Assembly (NCBI GenBank): GCA_001600415.1
Contig: BCJX01000009.1
Location: 1,055,925-1,119,924, forward strand
Source of the DNA: Pascua guehoae
Lineage: Eukaryota > Basidiomycota > Tremellomycetes > Trichosporonales > Trichosporonaceae
Direction: 5' to 3'
DNA: 64,000 nt
The notes beneath the pieces were generated by a model, which worked only from the letters and a program-made list of their open reading frames with translations, was not told where the DNA came from and did no database searches. Positions 33,863-46,920 of the stretch are shown here, in pieces (within the stretch, counting starts at the first letter, position 1; each line of letters starts with the position of its first letter). The translations under genes and the position numbers were made by a program.

Positions 33863-35167
33863 CTACTCCTCGTCCTCATCCCCCTCGAGGCCCTGCATCA
33901 TGCGCATGGCCTTTACGAGAAAGGGCTTGAGCTCGACGAGCTCGAGCGGCGTGAGGTTTGTCAGCTGGATATCTGACCCGATGACGACGTTTGGCTTTTG
34001 GAGACCCGAGCGGATCTTGGCCTGGCGCGCTTCGCGGATGTCCTTGAGGAGGGTGCGTAGTTGGCTGGGGTTGGCGAGGTCGTCGGGTGCGCTGGGGGTT
34101 AGTTTGGGGGAGTGGGAGGGGGAAGNNNNNNNNNNNNNNNNNNNNNNNNNNNNNNNNNNNNNNNNNNNNNNNNNNNNNNNNNNNNNNNNNNNNNNNNNNN
34201 NNNNNNNNNNNNNNNNNNNNNNNNNNNNNNNNNNNNNNNNNNNNNNNNNNNNNNNNNNNNNNNNNNNNNNNNNNNNNNNNNNNNNNNNNNNNNNNNNNNN
34301 NNNNNNNNNNNNNNNNNNNNNNNNNNNNNNNNNNNNNNNNNNNNNNNNNNNNNNNNNNNNNNNNNNNNNNNNNNNNNNNNNNNNNNNNNNNNNNNNNNNN
34401 NNNNNNNNNNNNNNNNNNNNNNNNNNNGGGGGTGTAGGGGGTGAGAGAACGCAAGAGTTCAAAAACAAACATGGCTGCGCCAGAGACAGAGCAGAGGACA
34501 ACGGCAAGACGAGGGGGACACGCACACATCCAAGAGGACCTTGCTCGTCTCGATGAACCGCCGCGGGAGGAGCTCGACGCCTTCGAACAGCTCGCGTTCC
34601 CTCTTCAACAAAAGCTGGAGCTTTTCTGCGTGTGTCAGTGATGTGGTCCGTTGGGTCGCTGTGCGAGAAGTCGGCGCATCGCTATGGGAATGGCGTGGGT
34701 TGGGAGGGCGAGGATGGGGACGTAGAAAGGCCAGTCTAATGTACGACAGCGTGCGGCACTCGTGGGTAGAGTGTCCTCATGCTCGACCAGGCGCACCCAC
34801 CCCGCTCACCGCTCGCCTGCGATTTGGCTCGTAGCTCGTAGCTCGTGGCTCATGGCTCGTGGCTTGTGGATCGCGACACCCGACACCCGGTACCCACACG
34901 CCAGCTCATCGCTCCCAGACCACCCTACTCACCAACCTGCAGCCACTCGGGCGGCACGATACGACACTTGCGCTTCCGCTTGAGACTCAGCGCGAGCCAC
35001 AGTGGCACGCTCGCGCGCGCGGGCGGCGTAAACGGCCCATAGATGCCCGAGAGGAGGCGCACGCGGCTCATGCTGAACAGGGGCACAATGTCGATCACGT
35101 CGTCTTCGGCGATAAACGTCAGTTCGTCGGGTGTGAGGCCGTGCTGCAGGTGGCGGGGGAGGGCCAT
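33863..35167 (-). CDS. PSF2: GINS complex subunit Psf2, interrupted by an assembly gap
   Basis: Psf2 is part of the GINS complex that joins Cdc45 and MCM to form the replicative helicase. Readable exons are 35167-34933 ([20 protein letters not shown]...), 34625-34528 ([20 protein letters not shown]) and 34091-33863 ([20 protein letters not shown] to the acidic end EGDEDEE). The first exon holds the typical [19 protein letters not shown] run of N at 34126-34427 sits in the intron/exon stretch between the second and last readable exons. At least one exon (part of the central helices, expected after [10 protein letters not shown]) must lie there, because the last exon begins one base out of phase with the previous donor. 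The break is therefore in the assembly, not evidence of a pseudogene. An alternative ATG at 35332 adds a non-conserved leader. Confidence 0.93.
34126..34427. other. Assembly gap (302 N)
   Basis: A run of N inside PSF2, bordered on the right by a G6 run. The gap length may be nominal. Confidence 1.
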
Positions 35168-35981
35168 CGTGAGGGGTGGGGCCGGGTAGGTGAAGTCGGC
35201 TGGAAGTTTGGGTTGTTGTTCTGTTGTCGTACTGTGCATCTCAGCCAAAGTCCCAACGACGGGTTTGTTCATGTTGACGCGTCTGGGGGCCTCGTGCATG
35301 TCTCGCTCTGTCGCGTGGTGCACGTGGTCCACGTGGCGGCAGGGACACTGTCCACACTTGTTCGGCTGGCCGCGGTTCGGGGTCGGCGGGAAGTTTTGGT
35401 CCCGCCGAGTGGGTGTGGGTGCTTTGGGTGTGGGGGGGCGTCGATCAATTCAAGGTTTGGCGCAGACGTGCTCTCGGGATAAAGGGGCCAAAGGGCAAAG
35501 CAGCGAGCGCGCGCCAGCAGCGTACTGTACTGTACCTGACCAGACTGTTGACCGACCTGGACCAGACCTACCTCTCTGCGCGTGCACTGCGACTGACTGC
35601 AACTCTGCACTCTGCACGATGAATGAATGGGTCATGAGAGTATTTGCTTTGTAGTTTAGCGTCAGAAAAGTTCAACAGTAGTTGTCCTCAGGGCCCAACA
35701 GCCAGCATGTACGAGACAGATATCGCACACCCACAGACCAAGCTTTGGTGGTTACGCCACGGGTTACGCCACGTCCATTCCCATTCCATTTCATTCACTC
35801 ACCTCGCCTCGCCAACAATCTCTACCCACACTCTTTCAACTCTTTCTTTGCCAACTCTCTTTTCCCACCCTCCTCTCCACGACCAAACGACCACCACCAC
35901 CGCCGACCCCGGTTCCCGGTCCTACCTCGGACCCAGATCCAGTCTTCCGGCTCCGTCCCCAGCAACGCCGTCGAGGGCACC
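35168..35981. promoter_or_regulatory. Divergent promoter, PSF2 and SGNH-like gene
   Basis: No gene was seen. The right-hand part (35780-35930) is C/T-rich and is the likely leader of the plus-strand gene. Confidence 0.45.
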
Positions 35982-37921
35982 ATGCAGAGCGAGAAGAAGA
36001 ATGGCCCGCGGCCGCTGTCGAGCCCCCAGTCGCGGACCAAGTTTGGTGCGTACGCCTCGGCGGTGCGGAGATGACGCCCGGTGACGATGGCGTTGGTCGC
36101 GTCGTACATGCGTGACGTGACAGTCGCGTCGATGTGCATGCCTCGTCGCCAAACGGCACGCACTATCGCGCACAAACGACGCGGACGCTGCGCGTCTCCC
36201 CGATTCCGTGTCGACGAGTTACTAACGGCCAGGTCTGTCGCGGCGCGTGTGGATGCTCCTCGGGGCATGTCTCGGCCTCATGCTGTTCTCGCGCTTAATG
36301 TCTCGTGAGTCCGAGTCGAGTCTGGGCAGCGACGTCGCGCGCCTTGTTTAGGTTGCGCGCCGTTCGGCGGACGCGTCTCTTATCTGACGACGTTTTTTTT
36401 CTGACGATGCAGCATCACCATCCCCCACGCTCGCGACGGGACACTACACGGCCGCGAGCCGCCTGCGGTCGCAAGACTACCTGAACGCGTCGGCGTCTGA
36501 CCCGCCGCCGTTTGCCTTTTGCCCCGTGTTTGGGCCCAACGATACGATCGCCACGCGGCGCGGGCAGCTGCCGCTCCTCAAGAGCCGTGTGCACCTGGGG
36601 TCCGGGGCGCGCATCCAGCGCGTGATCCAAAAGGCCATGGCGGGGCAGTCTGTCACCATTTCGGTCCTCGGCGGCTCGGTGTCGGCGTGCCACGGCGCGG
36701 GCGACGACTTGATCTCGCCCCGCTGCTGGCCTGCAAAGTTCTTTGAGTGGTGGAATAAAGTCTTCCCCCACCAGCGCTCCGAGCTCACCAACGGCTCGGC
36801 GCGCAAGCATGACTCGGCCTACTTTGCCTACTGCTCGACGCACCATCTCCCGGACGAGACGGATCTTGTCATTCTCGACTTTGACGCGTCAGATCCAAAG
36901 TGAGTCAAGCGCGGCCTGGCCACCTCGACCGTTGCTGACGCCCGCCCCCAGTGACCCCCACTGGATCCGCCACTTTGAGCTCCTGGTGCGCTCCATTCTC
37001 GTGCGCCCCGAACAGCCAGCTGTCATCATGATGGGCCACTTTGCGCCGCAGGTCTTAGTGCAGAATGGCTTTGCGGGCCCCGAGCTGCTGCACGACATTG
37101 TGGGCCAGTTTTACGACGTGCCCCACCTGAGCGTCAAGGGCATGCTGTACCAAGACTACATGGTCAACCCCGAGGGCACACGCCAGAGCTACTACACGGA
37201 CATGGTGCTGGCGGCGCCCCCGGGCCACGAGCTGATTGCCGACATGCTCATCTCGTACATGCAGTCGCAGATCTGCTCGGGCTGGGCGGCCATCATGGGA
37301 CACGCGTTTGACGTGCCGTACATGGGCGCGCAGGAGAATGCGCCGCGCGGCGCCGACGCGCCCGCGCAGACGCAGACACTGAGCGACGAAGAGGTCGAGA
37401 GCGAGGGCGGTCCTGCGTCGGCAAAGGCACGCCTCCTCGCCGTGCCCCAAGTCCGCCTCGCCGACCCCCCCAGTGCCATCCTGACCTTCCGCGAAGTCAA
37501 GCCCTTTTGCACGACCGCAAACGACCTCATCAACCCCCTCCCGCCCAGCCACTTTTTCGGCAGCGGATGGCACGCGTCGCACCCCAAGAAGTCTGACGCA
37601 GAGGCACGCCACTTCTGGTGGGCAGAGATTGGCGGCAGCGCCATGCGCGTCCCCATCAAGGTGTCGGCCGGCGAGGTCGCCATCTACTATCTCCAGGCAC
37701 CAGAGGGTAATGGACCCGCACACGGCCGCGTCGCCTGCTGGGTCGACGACGACTATGCCAACCGCGTCGAGCTCGACGGCATGGCCCCAAACGTCGACGA
37801 CATTACGCCCACCCTCACCGTCATCAACGAGGGCGTCACAGAGGGCGACCACTATGTCGAGTGCCAGCTCCTCGGCACAAAGGGCGCAAAGGCCCCTCAG
37901 TTTAAGATGCTCGGCGTGTGA
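35982..37921 (+). CDS. Type II membrane protein with SGNH/GDSL-hydrolase-like lumenal domain
   Basis: Four exons (35982-36045, 36233-36304, 36413-36899, 36952-37921) give 530 residues with agreeing phases. A short basic cytoplasmic N terminus is followed by one signal-anchor span encoded almost wholly by exon 2 (SRRVWMLLGACLGLMLFSRL), then a lumenal domain. The domain begins FCPVFGPNDTIATRRGQ and contains VTISVLGGSVSACHGAG, the block I shape of SGNH hydrolases with its serine, followed by LVILDFDASDPNDPHW and VKGMLYQDYM. Fungal proteins of this kind occur in the Golgi and are linked to polysaccharide esterification or capsule-type glycans in Tremellomycetes; that role is family-level inference. 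The donor-like GTGAGT overlapping the stop codon has no usable exon after it. Confidence 0.82.
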
Positions 37922-39309
37922 GTCTTCTAACAGTGCCATTGTTCTCCCTATCTCTTCATTTCCTCCCTCCCTCGTTCCCCCTCGGTGTACCCCTTGGCTT
38001 CTCTGCTGCGTCCGTCTTGTGCCTATGTGCCACGCCCCTCTCCCTCACCCCTGTCCACGTGTCGCTCATCACCCCCTGTCTCCCAACTTCTGAACCCCGC
38101 TGACATCCAGCTTCGCCACCTAAGCCACCCACCGAGTCCCTCGACCCAGCTCCCCGCACCGGGCAATGACGGACACGACGCGCATGGCCAGCCCGCCCCA
38201 AAGCCAGCCCACCCCCGAGGCGCACCCGAGGCGTCCCCGAGGCGCCCCCGCCCCAGAGTAATGTACGACCGTACAACATAGACATCACATCCATCAGATA
38301 CCGCAGGTAGATTCCGCACGGAATGCATTGTTATTTGGCAACCGCCTGCGGGCCGGCCGGGGTAACCACGCGGGGTAACCACCCCCCGCTGGCCCCGCTA
38401 GGCGTCGACGTGCGGGAGGACTAGCTGATCGCGGGCTTGCGCCTAAATGACAATGCCAATGCCATTCCGAAAGGGGGATAAATAAGGGTGGTGGGTGTCG
38501 ATGGGCTTTAGTAGCACTAGAGCGTTCGAACAGATCGTCTCGCCCCCGAGATGTCAGTAGTAGCCCTTGTCGGTATCGCTCAAGCGGTCATGGCCATAGT
38601 TGCACGGCGAGACACAGCTCTGCCTACGACAACGCGGTGACAGCTCTGCCAACGACCATAGTCTCGGCCATCAGCACACAGCAGAGAGCACATGCAGTGT
38701 GCGGCATAATGTCACATCAGTAGCAGCATAAACACACGATGGGGCACGACTGCGGACTGCACACCCGGATTTGCAGCAGACACAACGACAAGTGACAAAC
38801 ACAATGTGTCACCCAAATCAATCTCAGCACGACTCCATCGGCCGAGTACCAATCTATTGACAGGAAAAGGTCGGATGCAGGGTCGTGGTGGTACAGAAAC
38901 GAACAATAGCACTTCTCGTGGATGGAGATCGGGACGCGACGGAAGATGGGGCGTTTGGGTGTTGCGTGACGCGCCGTCTCCGTGGCATGAGCGGCGGCGG
39001 ACGCAGATGGTGGAGTGCAGGGGTAGCGGCCGGACAGTGGGGCAGGCCGAAGGGTCGGGTCGGGGGTAGTGAGCAGGGTTGGAGTGTGGGGATGGGAAAG
39101 ATGAGGATGAGGGGCGATCCGGTACGAGTGGGGGAATGGTAAAGACGGGTTGGGTGCGACTAGAATGTGCCCCGCCCTATTAGGAGGGAGTATCAACAGA
39201 AAGGATAAAGACGTGGAGACGTGGCAGCATGGGCGTGGGAGGATGCGGCGTGGCGGCGAACATGTCGTAGTCGGCGTGGCTCGTTGCTGGTCGTGGCGCC
39301 TAGCGGGGT
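37922..39309. other. Convergent intergenic region
   Basis: This follows the SGNH-like gene and precedes the 3' end of RAC1. A TAAATAAGGG motif at 38479 and repeated CAACGAC-type motifs around 38600-38660 were seen, but no gene was supported. Confidence 0.45.
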
Positions 39310-40971
<1,662 letters not shown>

Positions 40972-43755
40972 GGTGGGCCGAGTTGCCTACGGGGGGGGGG
41001 GGGGGGGGGAAGAAAGGGGTTGGTGGATGTGGAGAGAAGCAAGCGGGTCGCGCCGGTCGCGGGGATGTCGGGTGCGAATGAGACGGCGGTGGTGGTGTCG
41101 GACACGAAAAGGGGGATGCCGGCGAGGGGAGAGGTGGTGGTCGAGTGAGAGAGTAGAGATGCAAGGTGGGTGGGGATGGGTGAGGAAGGCTCGAGCGTGT
41201 TGACGATGGCGTGTAGGCTTTGTGCGGTGATGAGGTGGTACGCGAGTGAGCGGGCGAGCGAGCGAGCCAGTTGAGCCAGTTGAGCGACGAGGCCAGCTGG
41301 AGGCAGGCGAGCGTACGGTACGGTTCGGTACGGTACCAGAGTGACAGAGGTGCAGTACGGGCGGGGTCAGGACCAGGCTGTAGGCAGAGCCGGGAACACG
41401 AGGAGAGACGAGAGAGGTACAGGACAGGACAGGACAGGACAGGACACGGGGTGGGTGGTCGGTTGAATGAATGAATAATGACAGACATGGTCAACGCGCG
41501 CGCACACCCTCACCCTCTTGCTCTCTCCCTTGCCCCTTCCTTCCTTTCCCTTCCCCCGTGTCCGCCCACCCTTGGGGGGTTCCCTCCTTGGCCCCTTTTG
41601 CTGCTTGCACGCTTGGATGGCTAGGACCAGCCGGCGCGTGGTGAGCCGGTCCAGCCAACCAGGCCTGCAGGCCATGCAGACCAGCCAGCCATGCCAGCCA
41701 TGCCATGCACCCATGCCAGTCAGGAGCTAGGAGGCTAGGAGGGCTAGGAGCCAGGAGCCAGGAGCCAGGAGCCAGGAGCCAGGAGCCAGGAGCCAGGGAG
41801 GAATGGACTCTGAGGACCACGCGAGGACTGCCGAGGCCCTTGCACGCGCGCAGAGCTACCGAGCAAGGGACAACAGAGAGGGCCAGGGCGCACATTAGGG
41901 GTCCATCCAACACGCGCCAGTGCGCCAGTGCGCCAGGATTTGCCATACAGTATTGCCAGTCCCAGCCAGCAGCGCCAGCCAGGCCAGCCAGCCAAGCCTC
42001 CCAGCCAGGGCCCAAAAAAAAAGAAAGAAAGAAGAAAAAAAAAAGTGGCAAGGGGAAAAGGGACCAGGGACGACGAGCAGAGTGGCTGCGTGGCACGAGC
42101 GCACGGGCCGTCAGTTGTGGGATCAGCCATTTCAACAGCAAAGGTCGAATGGGATCCCCTTTGCTTCCGTTATTCACGTGGCCCATTCAACCCTTGTACC
42201 CTTGTGGGGGCACCTTGCACCTTGAGCCTTTCCTTTCGCGGTCAAGCTGGCGATCCGGCAGACCGGCAGCTGCCGGCAGCTCGGCAGGTTGGTCCAGAGA
42301 CACTCGATGCACATCGTGGACACGGCGTTGGTGGCATGGTGCATGGTGGCAAGTGGCGGTCACGTGTCTCCACATCCTACGTCTTTGGGTTGCACTCTTA
42401 CCACAACCACTGCGTATATTGTTCTTGTCATCGTTAACCACACGCTCATTCACATCCATTGGACTAAAAGCGACGTGGACACTCTTCATCCCACTTTCCC
42501 CATTCGACCAACAGCCACTACTACTCGACACGTGTTTGTTTACCACTGACTGCAGTGGTGTGCTACAGCTAAGACCTATAGCTTGACGATACCACCAACT
42601 ACAGCACAGCACACTCAAACGTTCTCTTCGGACAGCGGTCGTCTGCCCTCACGGCACGCGGCGCTCTCAACCGTGCCTGGGATGGTCAAACCTGCGTGCT
42701 TGCCTGCAGTTTTAGTGGCAAGAAACAAAACAGAGTTCCCTGCAAAACGCGACTGGTACGCATACATACTCGTCGGTCGACCAATAAGTCTCGTCCTCGA
42801 TGTACAACACCCTGTCTGTGACATGCCCGACCCCAAACGGCATGTACGGTGAGGCATGACATACGTGCAAGGGGCACAAATTGTCGTTTCGAACTGTCTC
42901 AAAATGGCACACCCCGGCACACCTCAGGCTGTCTAGCTCTGCACGCTGCCCCTGGTCTATTGGCCGGAAAATACGCCACCATCTTACCCATACACCCCAC
43001 CACCACCCAGCTACTGAAGACACTATTCACACCCATTGACGCATGACTGCCAGTTAAACGCTATTCCGGAGCGCTCGGAGCGGAGCTCAGCTCGGCGCCA
43101 CAAAACCCGGCGACTGCGCCGTCGGCACAGCAATCGATCTCACTGGCTCACGCGACACGGGGTCGCACGACAAGGAGGGGTAAGGTCGCGGCGCTACCTT
43201 GGTCGGTCACTTCGCCGGACAGCGGTGACGTGATTGTCGTGTGGGCTTCGGCAATCGCTGTCAGGGGCAGGTGTACACTGATCGTGCACCGCTGGTACTT
43301 GTTCGTCTTGTAGGTCGAATCGATCCTCGATGACCCGTTATCGGAAGTATTGCTTCGACGTACACGGCGAACAAATACCAGGATGTATGACCCTTAGTAT
43401 TTCTACATGAGACACAAGACACCATCCGGTCAAACGAGCTCCCTTCCCCGTCAGAGCCGTCCAAAGTTGGTGGCACAGAGGTAGAGGGCACGTCAAGACT
43501 ATCCCATCGACCTACCGTATCTCATTGGTCTTCTGGTCATCAATGTTATCCCCTGCTCAACGCTCCAACGTCTTGGCGCCAAGACCAGCTTATCTGGAGC
43601 ATGTGGGATACCATATCGGTGCACGTGGGCAAGACTCCCACAGGCCGCCAGGGCATCGCCTCAGTTTTCATCCACCACCACGGTTGATCAGGAGGCCAAC
43701 CCGACACCCCTCTGCTTCTCGTCGCCATCCCTTCGCAGTCTCAAGAAGGCAAAAA
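40972..43755. other. RAC1 upstream region and gene-poor stretch
   Basis: This holds a G19 run at 40991-41009 (C19 on the RAC1 strand), four GGACA units at 41419-41441, the AGGAGCC array and an A-rich stretch at 42013-42043. Open frames in 42.6-43.5 kb have no recognisable content. Confidence 0.5.
41747..41797 (+). repeat. 7-bp tandem repeat, unit AGGAGCC
   Basis: About seven direct copies, flanked by looser GCCAGCCA-type repeats from 41640 to 41720 and 41950 to 42010. Confidence 0.93.
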
Positions 43756-43849
43756 TGATCACTGACAGGATCGAACTGCCGACCTTTGCATATCTAATAA
43801 CCAGATCTGGGTATTAGTACAATGCTCTAACCAGCTGAGCTAAGCGACC
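43756..43849 (-). tRNA. tRNA-Ile (AAU) with 20-nt intron
   Basis: The acceptor is GGTCGCT/AGTGATC, the D stem GCTC/GAGC, the anticodon stem TTGTA/TGCAA, and the loop CTAATA carries AAT, followed by a 20-nt intron. The T arm is GGCAG-TTCGATC-CTGTC with discriminator A. A T5 terminator follows. Confidence 0.93.
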
Positions 43850-44218
43850 GTGATGATGTGGACGTCCTTTGCGCTCACGCCACACGCCAGCACTTGTACC
43901 ACTGCGGACGTTGCGGGTGCCCCAGCATGCCCCGCTGCCCCCCGATACTGCCGCGGAAATTCCAAGGTCAAAGGCAAGGCTATGACGGCCAAGGCAAGCT
44001 CCAGTCACGGCCGTTGAGCACGACGGAGGATGGAGCGAGTTGGGTAGGGCCCATCGTACTCGTCGTGCCAGTCCGCCTATGGACGCCAAACTTCTCCGCC
44101 GCCCATACCACGAGCAGTTGAGGGAGCAGGGGGCCGGTTGTTACCTACTTTCCAGTACCCCGCCGTCATTCGACATGCCTCCCAACCCACCCCCTGCACA
44201 CACTTTTACAACAACGTC
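43850..44218. other. Intergenic, between tRNA-Ile and tRNA-Met
   Basis: I see nothing beyond short chance frames in this 369-bp stretch. Confidence 0.5.
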
Positions 44219-44329
44219 GTCTGAATAGTCTAGTCGGTTAGGGCGTGGGTCTCATACGCTGTATGAGCCTGGAACCAGGCAGCGATCCCAAAACCCGAGT
44301 TCGATTCTCGGTTCGGACAGATGAGTTTT
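44219..44329 (+). tRNA. Elongator tRNA-Met (CAU) with intron of about 28 nt
   Basis: The acceptor is GTCTGAA/TTCGGAC and the anticodon loop CTCATA follows stem TGGGT. The 3' half of the stem (TCCCA) leaves one T-T mismatch, so the intron limits may be off by a base. The T arm is CCGAG-TTCGATT-CTCGG with discriminator A. A T5 terminator follows at 44336. Confidence 0.88.
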
Positions 44330-44426
44330 TGGTTTTGCCGTGTGTCTCGTTGGGAGCGGTCGCCGAGGTGGGTGTGGGGTCTAGCCTTGTGTCTTGCCAT
44401 CCAGTGTGGGCTTGTGGGTTCGTTCG

Positions 44427-44536
44427 TTGGCGGAATGTAAAACTCATGCACGTAGTGTGCAAGGATGCGAGGGGGCAGTGCCAGCTGTACTTTCCATACG
44501 TGCCACCGTGCTCAGATCGGGTAACAAGGAACAGAT
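44427..44536 (+). repeat. Dispersed repeat, copy 1
   Basis: This is about 110 bp similar to 46921-47037 in the same orientation. Shared blocks include GCGGAATG, the 12-mer AGTGTGCAAGGA extended by TGCGAGGGG, and ACAAGGAACAGAT. It lies between tRNA-Met and the first member of the unknown gene family. Confidence 0.85.
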
Positions 44537-44831
44537 ACCCGTCATGCACTCGACAGTCTCGATGCACATCTCGGTGCACACATCGAATATCTGGCCGCTA
44601 CGTTGCAGCTGAAACAGCAGGGGCGAAACGTCAAAATGCTCCCGCCCTGAATCGCGTCAGGTTGACTTGAGAGTGGCGATACACAAATACATAATCATCC
44701 ATGCAGGCGGGGTGTCCGTGTCTTGTCAACATCTTCACCTTCCTTCCTTTCAACATCCTCGCCATTTCTCACCGCTTACCACCTCTTTATCTATCCTCTC
44801 AACCTGCTTCCACACTTATTGGTCATCTGCT

Positions 44832-46183
44832 ATGATGGACTCTGCGAAACAATCTGCGCAGCCACCTCCACAGTACGTCTTGGTGGCCGCATCCACTTCC
44901 ATTCACTCACCCGGACACAGAGATATAGACGCAAAGCATCACGACACATACTTTACGGGATCATCTAGGCCAGAGGACTACTTGATCGACCTAACTGTTC
45001 CCGGTAAAGAGTGAGGTCCTCCGTCAAACCGCAATACACTGAAACTAGGCAACCCATCGATGTTCAAGCGTATCTGCAGTGTGTTGGCGAGGAGCGCAAA
45101 CGGCTTACCTCACGCAAGTGTTCCCCGCTGGACGTAGAGGCGCCTGCCGAAGTTCGCATACAGCGACCCAAGTCGTACATCCCCAACATTACTCTGGTTG
45201 ATGCTGGTCTCGCAGAACTGGTCGACGCATCCAAGGACAACACCGTCGGCATCTGGCTACAGCTCTCGGATATTCTCCCCGAAGACATGGACCGGTTTCC
45301 TCATTATCCGTGGCTGGCAAGCTTGATTCGTCGCAGACGGCTCCCGCAACTGGCCCACGACCTCAATGAATACTGCGATAAGAATCGCGTGTCGCCCCAG
45401 TTTGCCGTGTATGTGAGTTGCGCCAGTCCAGTGTGCTGTGACTTCAATGGTGGTCTTATGCTTTGCGCCTCGTCTTACGCCTCGTCTACTGCAGAAGTAC
45501 TTCCTCATGTCTTCGGGACTTCGTAGGCCAAGCCAAGCAAGAACCCGAGTGCTGGCACAATAGGCCAGAGTGTGTGCCCGGTGACCTCGCCGATGCCATG
45601 CAAAGCGGTGACCTGAATGGGGCCAGTTTCGGATCACTGGTTCGAGAGAGATGCCCGGGGCTGGCAATGGCCTGTGACCGGTGACACCCCGGCTACAGTA
45701 TCCCTTTGACACCAAGAGTGGTGCTAGTCGTCCTAATCACCTTCCTTCATTGGCTTACTCCAGGGCAACATTCGCATCGCATTCCCAACTCAACTGGAGG
45801 GCCCAGATCAAACGACCGGGTGGTTGGCTGGAACCAATGAACTGTACGGCCGACACCATCCAGTCTTCAGGGTGTCCAAAGAGCACGAGGCGATTATGAG
45901 CCACAGGGAACCTGTTGGCAATCAGCTATTCCGCGAAGAGCTAGACGAAGATGCTCAGACTCTGGACGATCTGACCGAAGAACACATCGTCACCTCGATG
46001 CGGTACACGCTTGTTGATATTATTCGTCACGTTGGCCCCGTCTTCCCGTTGACGGACGAGATTCAGAAAGAATTTGATGAAGATCCAGGTGGTTACTACC
46101 AGGATACCATCAACGATATTGTTCGTGGACGTCCCATAGCCCATCTCCCGCGCGGATGGGAAGAGTACGCGAGGACTGCGTAG
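44832..46183 (+). CDS. Unknown-family protein A (paralogue of the gene at 49922)
   Basis: Four exons (44832-44872, 44921-45010, 45049-45412, 45764-46183) give 304 residues. The protein is soluble and acidic, with no signal peptide or membrane span. Conserved stretches shared with copy B: YFTGSSRPEDYLIDLTVPGK, QPIDVQAYLQCVGEE, the long block AGLAELVDASKDNTVGIWLQ with LSDILPEDM and PWLASLIRRRRLPQLA, then NIRIAFPTQLEGP, NELYGRHHP, IQKEFDEDPGGYY and DIVRGRPIAHLPRGWEEY. Intron 1 is 48 nt, so skipping its removal would keep the frame. Intron 3 is 351 nt against 100 nt in copy B, which suggests an insertion. Two ATGs in a row (44832, 44835) open the frame. I do not recognise the family, and no function is suggested by motifs. 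Confidence 0.85.
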
Positions 46184-46660
46184 CCATCGGCGGGGTGGAC
46201 GACCGAATACGAGACACACGCGTTCAAGAACGAGTAGTTTGAACAGAAGACAGAAGCAGTATCCATGAAAGCGATGTCTAGATGTCATTGAAGTCTGGAT
46301 ATCGTCCTCGCTCTGCATTGCCTGTACGATGCTCTGTGCCGTCCTAGCACAGAGAGCATAAATCGAGAACGGACAGCACCGGCTGGGATTAGGCGGCGAC
46401 ACATAGACACTGCCCAAGCTAATGTCCTCATGTTGCACGGACAACGTCGTGTCGGGTGCTGACAAACGTGGTGCTTGAGGTTTTGACCACCTCCCCCGGC
46501 CCCAGGCAAGAACGTGGTGAGGGTCCGTATCGTCAATATTGCATCTCTCAAAGGAAATGGAACAGAGGAAATGGAAATCAATCTTACCTCGTCCGCTCGG
46601 CTGTTCCCTATGCCTCTTACTATTAGGTACGCTTCCTCTCATCTTATGTCGTCCTCTTTC
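46184..46660. other. Intergenic between copy A and relic C
   Basis: A long minus-strand frame runs through this stretch out of relic C, but similarity to the family stops at its GWDEY motif, so the rest is read-through. Confidence 0.45.
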
Positions 46661-46886
46661 TCTCTTCTTTGGGATGTATTCGTCCCAGCCTCGCGGGAGA
46701 TGTGTGAAGGGTAGTCCACGCACAGAGTCGCTGACGATCAAGCGGTATTACTCGTCCTGGTCTTGTCCAAGTCGGCCTAGTCCACAGCAGTCAGCGGGAA
46801 GACTGGCTCACCGGTGTGCCAGATGACACCTGAGAAGATATAACGTGATTACGACGTCCGCGTCAGTTCGAATCAGCTAATCCTCT
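46661..46886 (-). pseudogene. Relic C, decayed third copy of the unknown family
   Basis: Read on the minus strand, fragments in three frames line up in order with the C-terminal exon of copies A and B. TDADVVIT matches TDEHVVT; RYIFSGVIWHTG-EPVFPLT matches RYTLVDIIRHVG-PVFPLT; and DSVRGLPFTHLPRGWDEY matches DIVRGRPIAHLPRGWEEY. In-frame stops (after PVFPLTAVD and just before YRLIVSD) and at least two frame changes separate them. Nothing matching the first three exons was found upstream; the similarity ends near 46886, about 35 bp before the second copy of the dispersed repeat. The orientation is opposite to copies A and B. Confidence 0.75.
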
Positions 46887-46920
46887 GTCTTGGACGATCC
46901 GGAAAGTACCTCTCCCGTTT

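Noticed and set aside
37055..37939. 294-codon minus-strand frame opposite the SGNH-like gene
   Set aside because: It is antisense to a well-supported exon with conserved motifs; no domain of its own.
46184..46741. Long minus-strand frame running out of relic C as an intact gene
   Set aside because: Similarity to the family ends at GWDEY and upstream exons are missing or broken, so the extension is read-through.
46855..46880. CAGTTCGAATC motif resembling a tRNA B box
   Set aside because: No A box, acceptor pairing or anticodon stem around it; it lies inside relic C.
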